A DNA stretch of 64,000 bases from Haliotis asinina (lineage: Eukaryota; Mollusca; Gastropoda; Lepetellida; Haliotidae). The DNA is taken from positions 26,851,118 through 26,915,117 of the forward strand of contig NC_090280.1 of the NCBI RefSeq assembly GCF_037392515.1, read 5' to 3'. The stretch's first letter is position 1. Every line of letters begins with the position of its first letter. Of the stretch, positions 40,540 to 53,755 are shown piece by piece. Below the pieces are notes generated by a model. It did no database searches, had not been told where the DNA came from, and saw only the letters and a program-made list of their open reading frames with translations. Made by a program: the position numbers and the translations under genes.

Positions 40540-42040
40540 ATGAGTCTGTAGGAATGTGTTGTGGTGGTGTGTGAGGACCATGGTGGCTGTGTGTCAGTAG
40601 GACTGTGTTGTGGATGTGTGTGTGGAGCATGGTGGAGTTGAGTCTCTAGGTCTGTGTTGTGCTGGTGCACGTGGAGCATGGCGGAGTTGAGTCTGTAGGA
40701 CTGTGTTGCAGTATGTATGTGGAGCATGGTGGATGTGAGCCTCTAAGACTGTGTTGAGGTGGTATGAATGGAGCATGGTGGATGTGAGTCTGTAGGTTCT
40801 GTGTTGTGGTGGTGTATGTGGAGTGTGATGGATGTGCATGTAGGACTATGTTGTGGAGGTGTGTGTTGAGCATGGTGGATGTGGGTCTGTAGGTTCTGTG
40901 TTGTGGTGGTGTGTGTGGAGTGTGATGGATGTGCATGTAGGACTATGTTGTGGAGGTGTGTGTTGAGCATGGTGGATGTGGGTCTGTAGGTTCTGTGTTG
41001 TGGTGGTGTATGTGGAGTGTGATTGATGTGCATGTAGGACTATGTTGTGGAGGTGTGTGTTGAGCATGGTGGATGTGAGCCTCTAAGACCGTGTTGAGGT
41101 GGTGTGAATGGAGCATGGTGGATGTGGGTCTGTAGGTTCTGTGTTGTGGTGGTGTATGTGGAGTGTGATTGATGTGCATGTAGGACTATGTTGTGGAGGT
41201 GTGAATGGAGCAGGGTGGATGTGGGTCTGTAGGTTCTGTGTTGTGATGGTGTGTGTGGAGTGTGATTGATGTGCATGTAGGACTATGTTGTGGAGGAGTG
41301 TGTTGAGCATGGTGGATGTGAGCCTCTAAGACCGTGTTGAGGTGGTGTGAATGGAGCATGGTCGATGTGAGTCTGTAGGTTCTGTGTTGTGGTGGTGTAT
41401 GTGGAGTGTGATGGATGTGCATGTAGGACTATGTTGTGGAGGTGTGTGTTGAGCATGGTGGATGTGGGTCTGTAGGTTCTGTGTTGTGGTGGTGTGTGTG
41501 GAGTGTGATGGATGTGCATGTAGGACTATGTTGTGGAGGTGTGTGTTGAGCATGGTGGATGTGAGCCTCTAAGACCGTGTTGAGGTGGTGTGAATGGAGC
41601 ATGGTCGATGTGAGTCTGTAGGTTCTGTGTTGTGGTGGTGTATGTGGAGTGTGATGGATGTGCATGTAGGACTGTGTTGTGGAGGTGTGTGTTGAGCATG
41701 GTGGATGTGAGCCTCTAAGACCGTGTTGAGGTGGTGTGAATGGAGCATGGTCGATGTGAGTCTGTAGGTTCTGTGTTGTTGTGGTGTATGTGGAGTGTGA
41801 TGGATGTGCATGTAGGACTATGTTGTGGAGGTGTGTGTTGAGCATGGTGGATGTGAGCCTCTAAGACCGTGTTGAGGTGGTGTGAATGGAGCATGGTCGA
41901 TGTGAGTCTGTAGGTTCTGTGTTGTGGTGGTGTGTGTGGAGTGTGATTGATGTGAGTTTCTGTGACTTTGTTGTGGTGTATTTGGAGCATGGTGGAGTTG
42001 AGTATGTAGGACTGTGTTGTGGTAGTGTGTGGGTGGTGAC
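40540..42040 (-). repeat. Higher-order minisatellite of ~48/49-bp monomers
   Basis: Three monomer types, opening 'tgtaggttctgtgttgtggt', 'tgtaggactatgttgtggag' and 'ctctaagaccgtgttgaggt', alternate to give 97-bp dimers and ~146-bp trimers, with some 243-bp repeats. The array is G/T-rich on the plus strand. Long His/Thr/Pro-rich open frames on the minus strand follow from the period. Confidence 0.95.
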
Positions 42041-42049
42041 ATTATGAGA

Positions 42050-42660
42050 AAGATGCCTCACCATACTCAAAGGCAAATAACAGGTGTCATCATGAGGTAG
42101 AGATCTCCCCATACTCAGAAAGCAAATAACAAGTGTAATTATGAGGAAGAGGTCTCACCACTTTGAGAAGGCAAATAACAGATTTTACTGCATAGACAAC
42201 GTCTAAATAAACTGAGAAGGGAAATAATAGGTTTTACTACATAGACAAGATCACAGTATATTGAGAAGGAAGGGAAATAACAGATTTTACTACATAGACA
42301 AGATCTCACCAAATTAACGAGTGAAATAGCAGGTTTTACTACATAGACAAGATCACAATATATTGAGTAGGAAGGGAAATAACAGGTTTTACTACATAGA
42401 CAGGGTCTCACTATACTGAGAAAGGAAATAACAGGTGATGCTGCAAAAACAATGTCGCATTATAGTGAGAAGGGAAATAACAGATATCACTATCTAGGCA
42501 AGGTCTCACTACACCGAGAAAGGAACTAATATGTTCTACTGTCTGTCAAGGCCAGTTCTCACCACTCCAAGAAGCAAAGTCTTACCACACTGAGAATGGA
42601 AATAAAAGAGGTTCCCACCACACTAAGATGGGGTTCTCTTGCATAGACGAGGTCTCACCA
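42050..42660. repeat. Degenerate ~58-bp tandem repeat, about 10 units
   Basis: Units contain 'gggaaataacaggttttact' and 'acatagacaagatctcac' with variable spacing. It abuts the previous array but is unrelated in sequence. Confidence 0.85.
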
Positions 42661-42741
42661 TTGGGAAGTAATGGGATTCATGAATAAATAAAAATTCAAC
42701 ACTGTCATCATCCAGTGGAAGTTTTATTTGTTAAAGGTAGT

Positions 42742-42897
42742 GAGTTTTCATATGCCAAACTTTGCAATATTCCAGCAATACTAAGATCAGGGACACCAGA
42801 AATGTGCTTCACACATTACATCATTGTGGGGAATTGAATGTGAGTCTCTGTCGCAGCCAACTCATGCTTTAACTACTAGGCTACCCCACCGCTCCTA
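42742..42897 (-). mobile_element. SINE family 1 copy
   Basis: 'ttgcaatattccagcaatac' through 'aactactaggctaccccacc'. A nearly complete head and a diverged tail. Confidence 0.8.
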
Positions 42898-43880
42898 TAT
42901 TTGTTGAAACCATTGTTCAGTTGACATCTCAAGTGCAGAATGGCTATTCACATGCGATTTGCCAAGGATTTTGCTGAATGTATGCCACCATTATCTCAAA
43001 TGAATAAAATTGAGTTTGTAAAGAAGGTGGAGAGCACACCATGAAAAACCACTCTGAAATCGCATTGGCCTTCATACATAGTGCTCTGAAAGCTGAGGAA
43101 ATACTAATGCCAGCTTGATGAATTTACATGACAGTATCATCAAAATAAGTTTTACATTTTCATACCACCAACTGAGAAATACTTTCTGATATAAAATCAA
43201 GTTAAGCTTCAACCTGTCGTTTTGTACTAACACAGTGCAGTAGAACAAACTTCTAGAAATGACTTTCATAATATAGCCTGGATAATGGGTGCATGCACAT
43301 GGTTTTCTGTTCAAGTTACTGCGAAAAGCTATATGTAGTGGATGAAACCAACTTTAAGCTTCATGACCCAAAATATCCTGTCTCTTAAAGAAATAACGGC
43401 AGGTGATAACTGATGAAAGGAACGTCTTGAGCAACTTTCAATACGTTACCTTGACCTTTCAGCATTCAATGAAACATTTTTCATCAACAACCCATGCTCT
43501 CAGGTGTCAAGACCAGGTAGATATTTGTGAACTGCCTTTCATTTCCTAACAAGGAAACATTGTATTACTTCAGACAGTGTTTCTATGGTTTGGAGGCATT
43601 TAGTCCTATCATATTATACCGGGGATGTCAAAACAATTGGTGGAATAGAGCATTATAACCTCTGTAGCATTCACTTGCAGGTATGATATTTATTAGTAGG
43701 TACTTGCAGATAATATTTTGTGTATCAGCTGACATTAATTAAAATTTAGACTTTGTAAAATTGTGCGGTTATATCAATGTTTCATAAATAAATCCCAGGT
43801 ACAGTCAGGTTACATGAAGTAAGGTTATCAGTTTATTCAGAATTCCAAGCTATCGGACCTACAGTACGGTTGTGTTCTTA
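42898..43880. other. No gene seen
   Basis: AT-rich sequence. The longest frame (80 codons, 43072-43314, minus) has no domain or splice context. Confidence 0.4.
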
Positions 43881-44235
<355 letters not shown>

Positions 44236-44329
44236 TAAAAATCTTTTTTAGAAATATTAGAAATATGTTGATAGTTCTTGAGTTGAACAGGTTTTTCATT
44301 TGTTGTTCACATTTGTGCACAGTTGAGAT

Positions 44330-44625
44330 CATAGGGAGATGCCTGTTCCTAAGAAACTGCTAATGTTTATAAACTCATCCTCGACATAACTTTCATTGCA
44401 AAAATGAAATAAACGAACATTTTTATCATGTACATTTTTCTTTCTAAGATTATTAACATTAAAATTGTGTAGTGATATTCGTAATTTACAGAAAGCTCCT
44501 CTTATTCCTCCTATTCTGTTGTTTGGATACATATATTTAGGAGCAAATAATGATTTTGTATTTATATTTTGACACAGAAATCTTGAGGATGATATTTGAC
44601 AGTGCCAGTTTTGTGGCAATATGTC
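44330..44625 (-). mobile_element. LINE ORF2 C-terminal relic
   Basis: A 96-codon open frame ends with KLRISLHNFNVNN, VRLFHFCN and YVEDEFI. It resembles the 'R-x-C-x-x-C ... VEDE' C-terminal region of L2/CR1-like ORF2 proteins. The downstream part is deleted. Family uncertain. Confidence 0.5.
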
Positions 44626-45174
44626 ATTTGATCATTAGTTAAGGATTAAAGTAAATTAAATTTTCAACATCTTGAAATATCTAAGCAAGGGGAAAAACAG
44701 ACATATAAAGAATGTTTCTTATATCAGACACCCAGCAATCTTCCCCACTTACATCATCCAATCTTGCAGTTGTTAACTGTTATCAGGCAGCAGTGTTAGA
44801 TTGGGAGATGAATGATGGTTTGAGATGAGTGTGCATGCCAAGAACAGGTAACAAAATATGCCACAGCACTGTGTTCCAAGTAGGGTGGGGACGGGTAACC
44901 CTGATACCTGGAACGGTTTGGCAATGAGATGGACCCTGTCTCAATACCCGAACCCATTATGATCATCCGACTAATAGATTAAACAATGTAATATGCTATT
45001 CTTTCATGATTAAAAGCTTGCTCTTTCCCTGAAGATTAAGACACCATCTACAGTCACCTGTATTAAATATAATTCCTAACTAAGATACTGAAAATTTTAA
45101 GTTTTAGCCTCCGAGGTGAAGAATATATTGCCACTTCCTACACATTTGATGTCATGAATTATTTATCGGGTGTC

Positions 45175-45340
45175 TGGGTAGGGTAGGGTAGGGTAGGGTA
45201 GGGTAGGGTAGGGTAGGGTAGGGTAGGGTAGGGTAGGGTAGGGTAGGGTAGGGTAGGGTAGGGTAGGTTAGGTTAGGGTAGGGTAGGGTAGGGTAGGGTA
45301 GGGTAGGGTAGGGTAGGGTAGGGTAGGGTAGGGTAGGGTA
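45175..45340 (+). repeat. (GGGTA)n pentanucleotide array
   Basis: About 33 units with two GGTTA variants in the middle. The period is five, so this is not the TTAGGG telomere repeat. Confidence 0.97.
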
Positions 45341-45424
45341 ATATGGGTTGGGGTACCTGGGTACAAAATTTGGACCCATATATGCTCTAGTTCCAAGAAT
45401 ATATTACACAATCAATCTGTAATA

Positions 45425-45553
45425 TTTTGCAGTATTTCAGAAATATCAGGGCAACACCAGAAATGGGCTTTACACAATGTACCTATATGGGGAATCAAAC
45501 CCTGATCTTCAGTGTGATGAGTGAACGCTTTTACCACGAGGATACACCACCAG
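45425..45553 (-). mobile_element. SINE family 1 copy
   Basis: 'accagaaatgggctttacac', 'ggggaatcaaaccctgatct' and 'gtgatgagtgaacgc'. The (CTCA)n tail is absent. Confidence 0.75.
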
Positions 45554-45578
45554 CACTTTCTTCTTAGATCTTAGGAGC

Positions 45579-45668
45579 AGTGGGGTAGCTTAGTGGTTAG
45601 AGCGATAACTTGTTATCCGACATGGTACTATGTGTGAAACCTCGTTCTGGTATCCCCTCTGGCGCCAG
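45579..45668 (+). mobile_element. SINE family 1 head fragment
   Basis: 'gcagtggggtagcttagtgg' then 'ttagagcgataacttgttat' (A-box region), ending at 'ggtatcccctctggcg'. It lies head to head with the copy at 45425-45553. Confidence 0.65.
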
Positions 45669-45799
45669 ATCTTAGCTACTACCACTGTCAGATTTCAGAT
45701 TTATAAACAGTTTATCACATTGTTACATCATAGTATCTATAGAAACTGACCAGATAGTTCATTCTCACCTCTCATCACCACACCCCACGTCACCCAACC

Positions 45800-45940
45800 A
45801 AGCAACACCACACCACACCACACCACACCACACCACACCACACCACACCACACCACACCACACCACACCACACCACACCACACCACACCACACCACACCA
45901 CACCACACCACACCACACCACACCACACCACACCACACAG
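45800..45940 (+). repeat. (CCACA)n pentanucleotide array
   Basis: About 27 units of ACCAC/CACCA. On the complementary strand it reads as a Cys-Gly-Val-Val-Trp run. Confidence 0.97.
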
Positions 45941-45944
45941 ATAC

Positions 45945-48069
45945 TAGTACTGCATGGCCTTCCCTGAAATGATGGCAGCTCTAAAGTTAAGGTGAAAGTA
46001 CTTGAACATGATCTGATGGGAAAACACGCCTGGGAGTCAGCTCGAAATGATAGGATTTCAAATTTTAAACACAACTAGGACAAAGTGGCTGTTGTACCTG
46101 GGAAACTAGCTCTTTTTAACATGAGTGATGAATTACAATCATTGATCATGTGCGGCTTTAACATTGTTATACAAGGTGATATTTCATAACATTTGTGTTT
46201 ACATTAACTCATTGTAGAGATCATTTTCTAAGGGTTTTTTAGGGTTTATTTTCTCAGTTAAGTAGACACTTCTGAAAAAAAGCTTTTATATTGTACTGGA
46301 AGTTGTAAGTAAGTTAACACTGTTTGTTTATGTATCACTTTTTGAGCTCTCACAGACTTGCATAACCCTCTACGGTAACAAATAATAGTGTATACAACAA
46401 TTTTTAAAACAAAATGAATAAAATATGCAGTGTTCCTCTTACATATCCATCACAAATCACTATTTGTATGATTATTTTCTACCTGACATGATTTGTTGTT
46501 TGGTACATAAATGACTATTTATTGCAACATAAGTATATATGTTAAATATATGTATACCGTTATATGGTTACATGGAAGATTGATCTCTCCACTAACATGG
46601 GGGAACCATCTGCAAACTTTATGCAGTTAAATAGCTTGAGGATCATGAATCAAACTGCTGAAAAGCATATGCAAATATTGTGCTTGTCAACAGCCGTGTA
46701 CTGAACTCATGACAATAATCTTTTCAACATTATGAATTTGTTTTACAATATATCAGTTCATGCGTGAACAGTACCTATACACAGTATGACATATTTTGCA
46801 AAATGTAATTTTACAACAGTTGCCTGAAGTAGGAGGCTACATTTACACTTGTGAGTCTTTTTATGGAAAGTACATATTTACTACAGTTCATTACAGTGAT
46901 ATGTCTATTTTTATTTGTTTACTTCTGTATAATTTGTAGTACTTGTTTACTACAGATTATGATGATCATGATTCCTTGTCAACTATAGCTGATTGTAAAT
47001 CTTTCATAATTTCTCTGTACAGTTATGACAGTTCATGATTGCGATGTTACTATAGTTTCCTTGTTTCCTACAGCCCGTGATAACTATACATTTACTACTT
47101 CTTGGTTTACTGCTGTCCTATTGCTCACCGCTGCAATTACAAAACACACGCTTGTATCCAAAAGAACCCATATTTACAGAAAGGTGATAACTGGTTTCAC
47201 GTAATACATCAAGGAAATATATTTAACTATGTTGACATAACTTTTGTTTAACTGAACAATGTGTCTAGGAGATTGATTCTTCTTACTTAAGATAGTAACT
47301 AGAAAACTTCTTAAAAAGATGAATACAAAATGGGGCATATCCTATGCCTGTTATAACAGTAAAACAATACTAAATCACCTAATACTCTGTTGCAGGTAAA
47401 AACATGTTCCAGCAACAAATACAACAGCCTAAATTTGCATCACTTCATCATGTAATTATTGACTAATTCCAGCCTGAAGCTATTGCTGTGACCCAGACAG
47501 TTGGGAGGAGGTAAATCAGGCATGTCTGATAAGAGCATGCGTGGGGTAACTTAGAAATTCACTACCCAGACTTCCCACCCAGACCAGCCTATCAGCAGAC
47601 ATGAATTTGCATGTGGCTGTGATGCACAGAATTAAAAAATAACCTTAACCCTCGACGTTGACATTTATTTGAAAGCAATCAATGTATGCATTGTTGAGAT
47701 CAACTACTTCAGACAGGAACAGGCTGACATATGTCACTGTAAATATCCTGTTCAGGAAATTCTGTAAACTATAAATACACCACAGCTTAGCTTCCCTATT
47801 TAGGGCAACTTCTTGTAATCATCATTACCAGCTAATGTATCGTAGCATATGGACAATATCACACAAGCCAGCTATATGGATCCCAGCTTGTATAGGGAGT
47901 CTAATTTCAAGTATTAGGATGTTGTTGTTCGGATAAAAGTGATGGCAGCTATATAAACATGTATAGTTATATAAACGGTTTACGTTGATTTTAAACTATC
48001 ATCATCATCATCATCACTATCATCACTGACTGTTGTTTTGATCTGAATCATCACTCACAATTAAAAGTT
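45945..48069. other. No gene seen (2.1 kb)
   Basis: AT-rich. Between about 46860 and 47110 loosely repeated phrases such as 'tttactacag' and 'gttcatgat' suggest a very old tandem repeat. A short (ATC)n run lies at 48000-48014. No SINE, MITE or convincing coding exon. Confidence 0.45.
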
Positions 48070-48232
48070 GTAATAAAATCTCTGCAAACACTGTCTTTAT
48101 TAAGTCATCAAATATTCTGAAAGATAATATGTCGATAATAGTGAAAATATGCCTAAGTCATCCAAGGACATATCATAATTGCTGTTGCTGTCCTCTTCCT
48201 CAACCTCCTCCTCCTCCTCCTCCTCCTCCTCC

Positions 48233-48263
<31 letters not shown>

Positions 48264-48376
48264 CATCATTGTCAACACTGTTTTGTTTTTTAAATATCAC
48301 GTTTTTTCACTTTCAAACTCAACTATCATAATACATAACATACAATACTATCTCTGCTAACATTTTCTTTATTAAG
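48070..48376. repeat. Local duplication flanking a (CTC)n/(ATC)n array
   Basis: 'ctttattaagtcatca' occurs at about 48091 and 48367 in similar surroundings ('atctctgc...aaca'). Between them are (CTC)n and (ATC)n at 48199-48265. The right-hand unit leads directly into duplication copy B. Confidence 0.75.
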
Positions 48377-49031
48377 TCATCATATGTTCTGGCAGCTATG
48401 TAAGGTGACAACAACATCAAGAAGGATGAAAGTCATCTCCGAGCAGGAACTGTTACATGTACCTACTTCACTCATGCAGTCAGAAGTCATGATGTTCACT
48501 CAAACTGTAAGTCACCATTTTCCTCTGTCACTTATAATTGTCAGTCAATTGTCTTCTTTCAGGTCTCACTTGAAATGGTTTCGGTCAAAGAGAAATAGTT
48601 TGTCTCACTGCAAAGAAGGGTGCATGTTTGTTGAGGGATAGCAGTTCATAATGAAAGAATCCAGCATTCTGAGCATTGAACAATACCGGTAGTTTCCAGC
48701 TAAAGTTCATCCTCCACTGTTTGAGTGTCATAATCAATGGTTGACAGTTGCGCATACATAATCCTACTTTCAGAGTAGACACATGATGATGCACTCATTC
48801 TATTTCAGGATGTAATTAGATTACACATGTTCACATAGGAAATAGCTTGCATGACTCGTTTTCTCTCAAAAAACAAACGACCAGCTACTAGTTTGCTACA
48901 CAAAGGCCTTTGTTAAACAACTCAGCTAAATAATCCCTAATTTGAGGACCATATCCTCCACCCAAAGAAGCCTTTTATCAGTCTTCATAATCAAGTACTG
49001 TTTGACTGTAGTTGTACTTTATCTAAATGAA

Positions 49032-49095
49032 AACTTAAGTGAATGAGTGAGTGAATGAGTGAGTGAATGATTGAATGAGTGAGCGAGTGAGCATC
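49032..49095. repeat. (GTGA/GAAT)n microsatellite specific to copy B
   Basis: About 64 bases of gtgagtgaatgagtgag replace 'aagtgattgagcatcc' of copy A. Confidence 0.9.
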
Positions 49096-49590
49096 CTCGT
49101 TGTGACAAGCAAACACTTTAACAACATATATTTCTGTGTCTACATTCCCTCAACATTTTGACAAGAGACTCAAACCTGCACTTAAACAACAGTGAACATA
49201 TGGTGAATAACACTATACTGCCTGTTTGCTGTTGGTAAAAACAAAAGCTTACTTATTTTCTTCCCTTTTGTCCTTATAGCATGCAAACTTCAAGCACTAC
49301 AAGGTTAGGGAACTTAAAACAAAATAAAACACATTTTCTTCCTGTTAGTTTTCAGGTAATCAGCAAACAACAAACATGCATGTAACGATCGCACTTAGAA
49401 AACAATGTACAGATTGAAAACAATGTCCTCTTGTTTGTTTCCTTCTAAATATTTAAATAGAGCGTTGATGACTTATCCTATTTTTGTTGATTATTAACAG
49501 CTTTGTATAATTTTGTCAGCCTGGTGACTGGTCATCCTTTAATCACCTAGATATCTCCTGAAAAACTACCTTATTATGAAAACATGGACA

Positions 49591-49628
<38 letters not shown>

Positions 49629-50982
49629 TTACAGAATAAGGCCGAGGAAAGTGAAAATGCTCAGTGTTGATTTGACATTAAATTCAGAAGAAACGGATAG
49701 AAATGGTTCAAAAATGATAAAAAAAGTAGTGCTAAATGAGTGTCACCATGGTATTTCAGTCAGTGTTCCATGACGGCCGGACTGTTGATGGTGATATCTA
49801 ACACCTCATACCCATTGGAAACAAACCTGGATCAGCAGCTGGACAAGCCAACCTGTTACCACTGATCATGAGCTACACAACACCATAGATATCTCTACAC
49901 TTACAGGTGATACCCTCCTGAGTTTGCCACTGTTGCCTAAGCATTTCATATTAGTTTGAACCACTGGATTCTCAATATTTGTATTCTAATATTGCATATA
50001 AATTACATCAGTTATCTCAGATCCACACCCAACTATTGTAGTCTGTCTTACACTTTTTCCCCACTAAAAGCCCTAAATGAAGTAAGTCTAAATTCCCTAT
50101 GCATTTCAAGACTACATACCTGTAACAGAAATTGTATAAAAAAACATATAGAGTAAGATTCAAAGCATGCTAAAAATACTTTCTAATAACAGCTACTGCT
50201 AACTATGGTAACTGAGTTGATCAATACAAATCTAGACTATCAGTCAGGTCACCTTGACCAAATGCTGCCACAGTTTCAGGCAACTGCAACATTATGACAT
50301 GCATCCCTTCACCTGGCCGTTGCTGCTAAAACAGCTCATGATACTAACGCACGTTAAGGAACAAATGGATGAGGGCAATAATACTGAAATATATGAGCAG
50401 TTGGTGGGAATCGAGTTTTGATACAGATTCTTGATAATGGCACAAGAATCAATATCAAAATGTCACACATGAACAAAAAAGAGGTTGTTGTCTATAAAGT
50501 TTGTCAATATTGCATGTCTTTTCAACTTGTCCTTGTTGTTGAGGTGTCAAGTGGAAGCCGTGTATTTTGTTCTATTTGTGCACATCCAATGAATACTGAC
50601 CATACTTTTCGATATTCACTGGTGTATTTTTAAACATGATGACAAGAGGTGAAACGGTCAGCTCTTACCATGGTATGGTACGTATTGTTATACAAGGACT
50701 TTGCTTACGTCCCCTTTGTTTCTGTATATGAGATTTGATCATAATGCAGAAAATGGACACGAGCCAAATCTAACAGAAATGAATAGCTGTTGACAAAATA
50801 ATTCAATTCCTTAAAATTTCAGAGAATTTGTAAACAGGATACACACAGATGTACAAAAAGCCGAAAATACTAAATTTCTGGATTGCATTATGGTATAACA
50901 AAAACAGAAGACAAATTGCCATGGGTTTATTACAGAGTTACACTGTTCACTCTAATGATGACTTATACTGAATGTTACCACA

Positions 50983-51115
50983 GTAAGTGAACATGGTTTT
51001 ACACCACTTTTGACAATATTCCATCAATATCACAGCGGAGGGACACCAGAAATAGGCTTTACACATTGCACCGATGTAGGAATCGAAGACTTTAACCAAA
51101 AGTCTACCAGACCAC
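50983..51115 (-). mobile_element. SINE family 1 copy (orthologous to 6187-6329)
   Basis: Same site as in copy A. The head has an extra internal deletion ('aatcgaagactttaacc'). Confidence 0.75.
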
Positions 51116-53755
51116 ACCTGAATGTGACCACAGGTATGTTCTAGTTGGTGACATCTTGTGCCAATCCACATGTATCTTTTGCTTATTGTACTTAGCTGTA
51201 CTGAATGCTAAACCCACTGATACGGAGTTATCTTTCCTCCATGTCAAGTCTAAGCAGACGAAAAGGATGCTGTCTGTAGGAAGGGCACTGTGTCAGTTAT
51301 ATTTTTGTTTTCAGGAAATGTCATTAACACTAATTACTATTACATTATAGACCTGTACAAGACCTGTACCTGACCTGAAACGGAACTGGTGGAGGCAGTC
51401 ATTTACCCATGGAGATCCGGGTTAGTATTTGTCTTCAGCAAACTATTGCTTGTCATCATGTCGACTAACATAAGACTCCCTTCTTAAAGAAAATATAACT
51501 TTACTATTGAAGTCAGTGGGGAAATATTAGGCTTTCCATCTATGTGTACAGTGGGTGAGGGGGAGGTAATCTCATAAATAACTTACTTAGTTGTCTCCCT
51601 TGTCTTCATAAAGTAAGCTTCTTACACAGGACTAATATGTAAAAAAAACAATGGTCAGGTGTAATTAATAGAGGAATGTATGTTTAATTAACGTAAACTT
51701 CATACACATTATTGTCCAGTCACAGCTGCCAGATTTCTCAATCTGTGTTTAATGCCCTGAGTCACAGTGGTTCAAATTCCAACACATGATGGACTCACTC
51801 TAATTTAGTGTAAAGTTATGGTATGCATTTACCAGCTGTTTTTGTTCAAGAATGTGAATGCAACGGGCATGAACATGTTTGAAAGGAACAATATGCAACA
51901 ATATTAAACCAAATTTACCTGCAAATACGTTTAGAGTCTAAGAAACTAAATATTCATAATAAATATAAAATAGGTTGCAACTGCAGACATGATGGTGGGG
52001 GAGGAGGGTGCGTGCTAGTTATGGAGAAGCGTGTACTATGTAAATAAACCCTAAGATTTATGTACTTAGTAAGTGACACCCTTGCAATATAATAAATCAA
52101 TTACTTACCCCCACTCCCATCCCATAATATTCAAGCATACTTTTTCATTATTACTATGTAAAAACTGCTGACTCCCCCATTACTTGTATAGAAAATTGCT
52201 ACCCCACATCCCCATCCGCTCTAAACATTGCTGATCAAGATAAAAACTAGAAATTACAGAATGATATTTTCTGGAAAATATCACTTTTAACTATATGGGA
52301 TGAAACAAATTGTCGGCCATACAGGCCTGCAGAAAACAAAAGCTGTAGGTCTGAGTGGTTTTCAGTAAGTTCGGTCCTGAGGATGTGTTTATACATGTAG
52401 ATATGTGAGAATCTAGATGGATGGAATGTCAGTAATGCAACAAACCTAAATGCCACAACCACACTCATGATAAAGAGAGTGCACCTTGTAGACATCGAGC
52501 TGACCATTTTTACACGATATCCTAACATTTGGAGGAAAAAATTCTAGTTTTACACATTATCCTAACATTTGTGATCAGACCTAAACTCATTATCCATTAA
52601 GAGAGAGCTCATTGTCCGTGAAAATTTCAGTTGAACACAGTATTTTAACGACAGTGATTAAAAACAAAGAAAGAGTCCACTGTTCTCACTGATAATTTCC
52701 AGTTGAACACAATGTTCAATTCAGGATTTGAACAAAAATAGTTATCAATTTGGTAAAAGCCATTTGAACAAGTATCATAATTTATGTGATTTGAACAAAA
52801 TTACTTAGCAAGAGGTTAATTGTACACAACATTCTTACATTTGTGATTTGAAAAACAGTGAGTATCTGTCTGGCTAAAACATTGCCGACAAGGCTTGATG
52901 ACAATGTTCTACAAAATATTGTGAAGGTTGTGATTTGAAAAATACTGATTATTTGCCTGGCTTAAATATGGCAAGACTTGATGTATCATCAATGCATGAG
53001 AGAATTGGTTGTACTACTTCCTCCCTTATTGTGGATCTGATGCACATATACTGCATTACGACTGACGTCATCATGAATCAAGCCATGGACTACTCCCTCT
53101 GACAGGCACACCTGCAGGTGCTTGGAGAAATGAGCACTCACAGTCAAGCACAGGAATAGCCATAGTTCTTATGTGGATGTTCTATAGCCTCTATTCTCAT
53201 AATAGTTTTCATATAAGGCATCGGTAGTGCTCATACAGGATCAATGCAAAAGTTGCAAGAACATGTGCCAATTACTATATCACACAGCTACACAGAAGAC
53301 ACATACATCCATGTACATCATCACCGATTCAAAGCATCTCATGGCCACAGTCTTAAAAAAGGCCACAGATCTAATTCATAGGAACTGCAAATACTGCCCT
53401 TGTCAATAACACAGTCTATAGAGAACAAAGATATTTTGTTCTCATCCTTCATCTACCCAACTTCTAGAATGCCATCACAAAATTGCACAGTAATATTCTC
53501 TGTGTAGCATGTATTACCCTCCTCCCCATCACGTATGCCTCACATCAGCTGTTTGCTTGAGACAAGAGCAGCTGGGTTACGATGCCAGATTTGCTCATAA
53601 TGGCTCAAGTTTCCGTCTTCCGTGGAGAAGTGGTGGGTCTTTTCAATGGCTGCTTTTGCTTCTTATTGACACTAGTTGGAGTCACTTCACTGGGGGGGCA
53701 ATTAGCTAGGCTGTGTTGTGATCCTGCATAAACTGTTGAATTCTGGACATTCTGG

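Noticed and set aside
40461-42112. Series of overlapping His/Thr/Pro-rich open frames on the minus strand
   Set aside because: Products of the 97-bp and related tandem periods. No start context, splice sites or domain.
45175-45340. Interstitial telomere repeat
   Set aside because: The period is five (GGGTA), not TTAGGG. Only two units approach GGTTA.
48100-48300. Glu/Asp-rich minus-strand frame
   Set aside because: Translation of (CTC)n and (ATC)n microsatellites outside any gene model.
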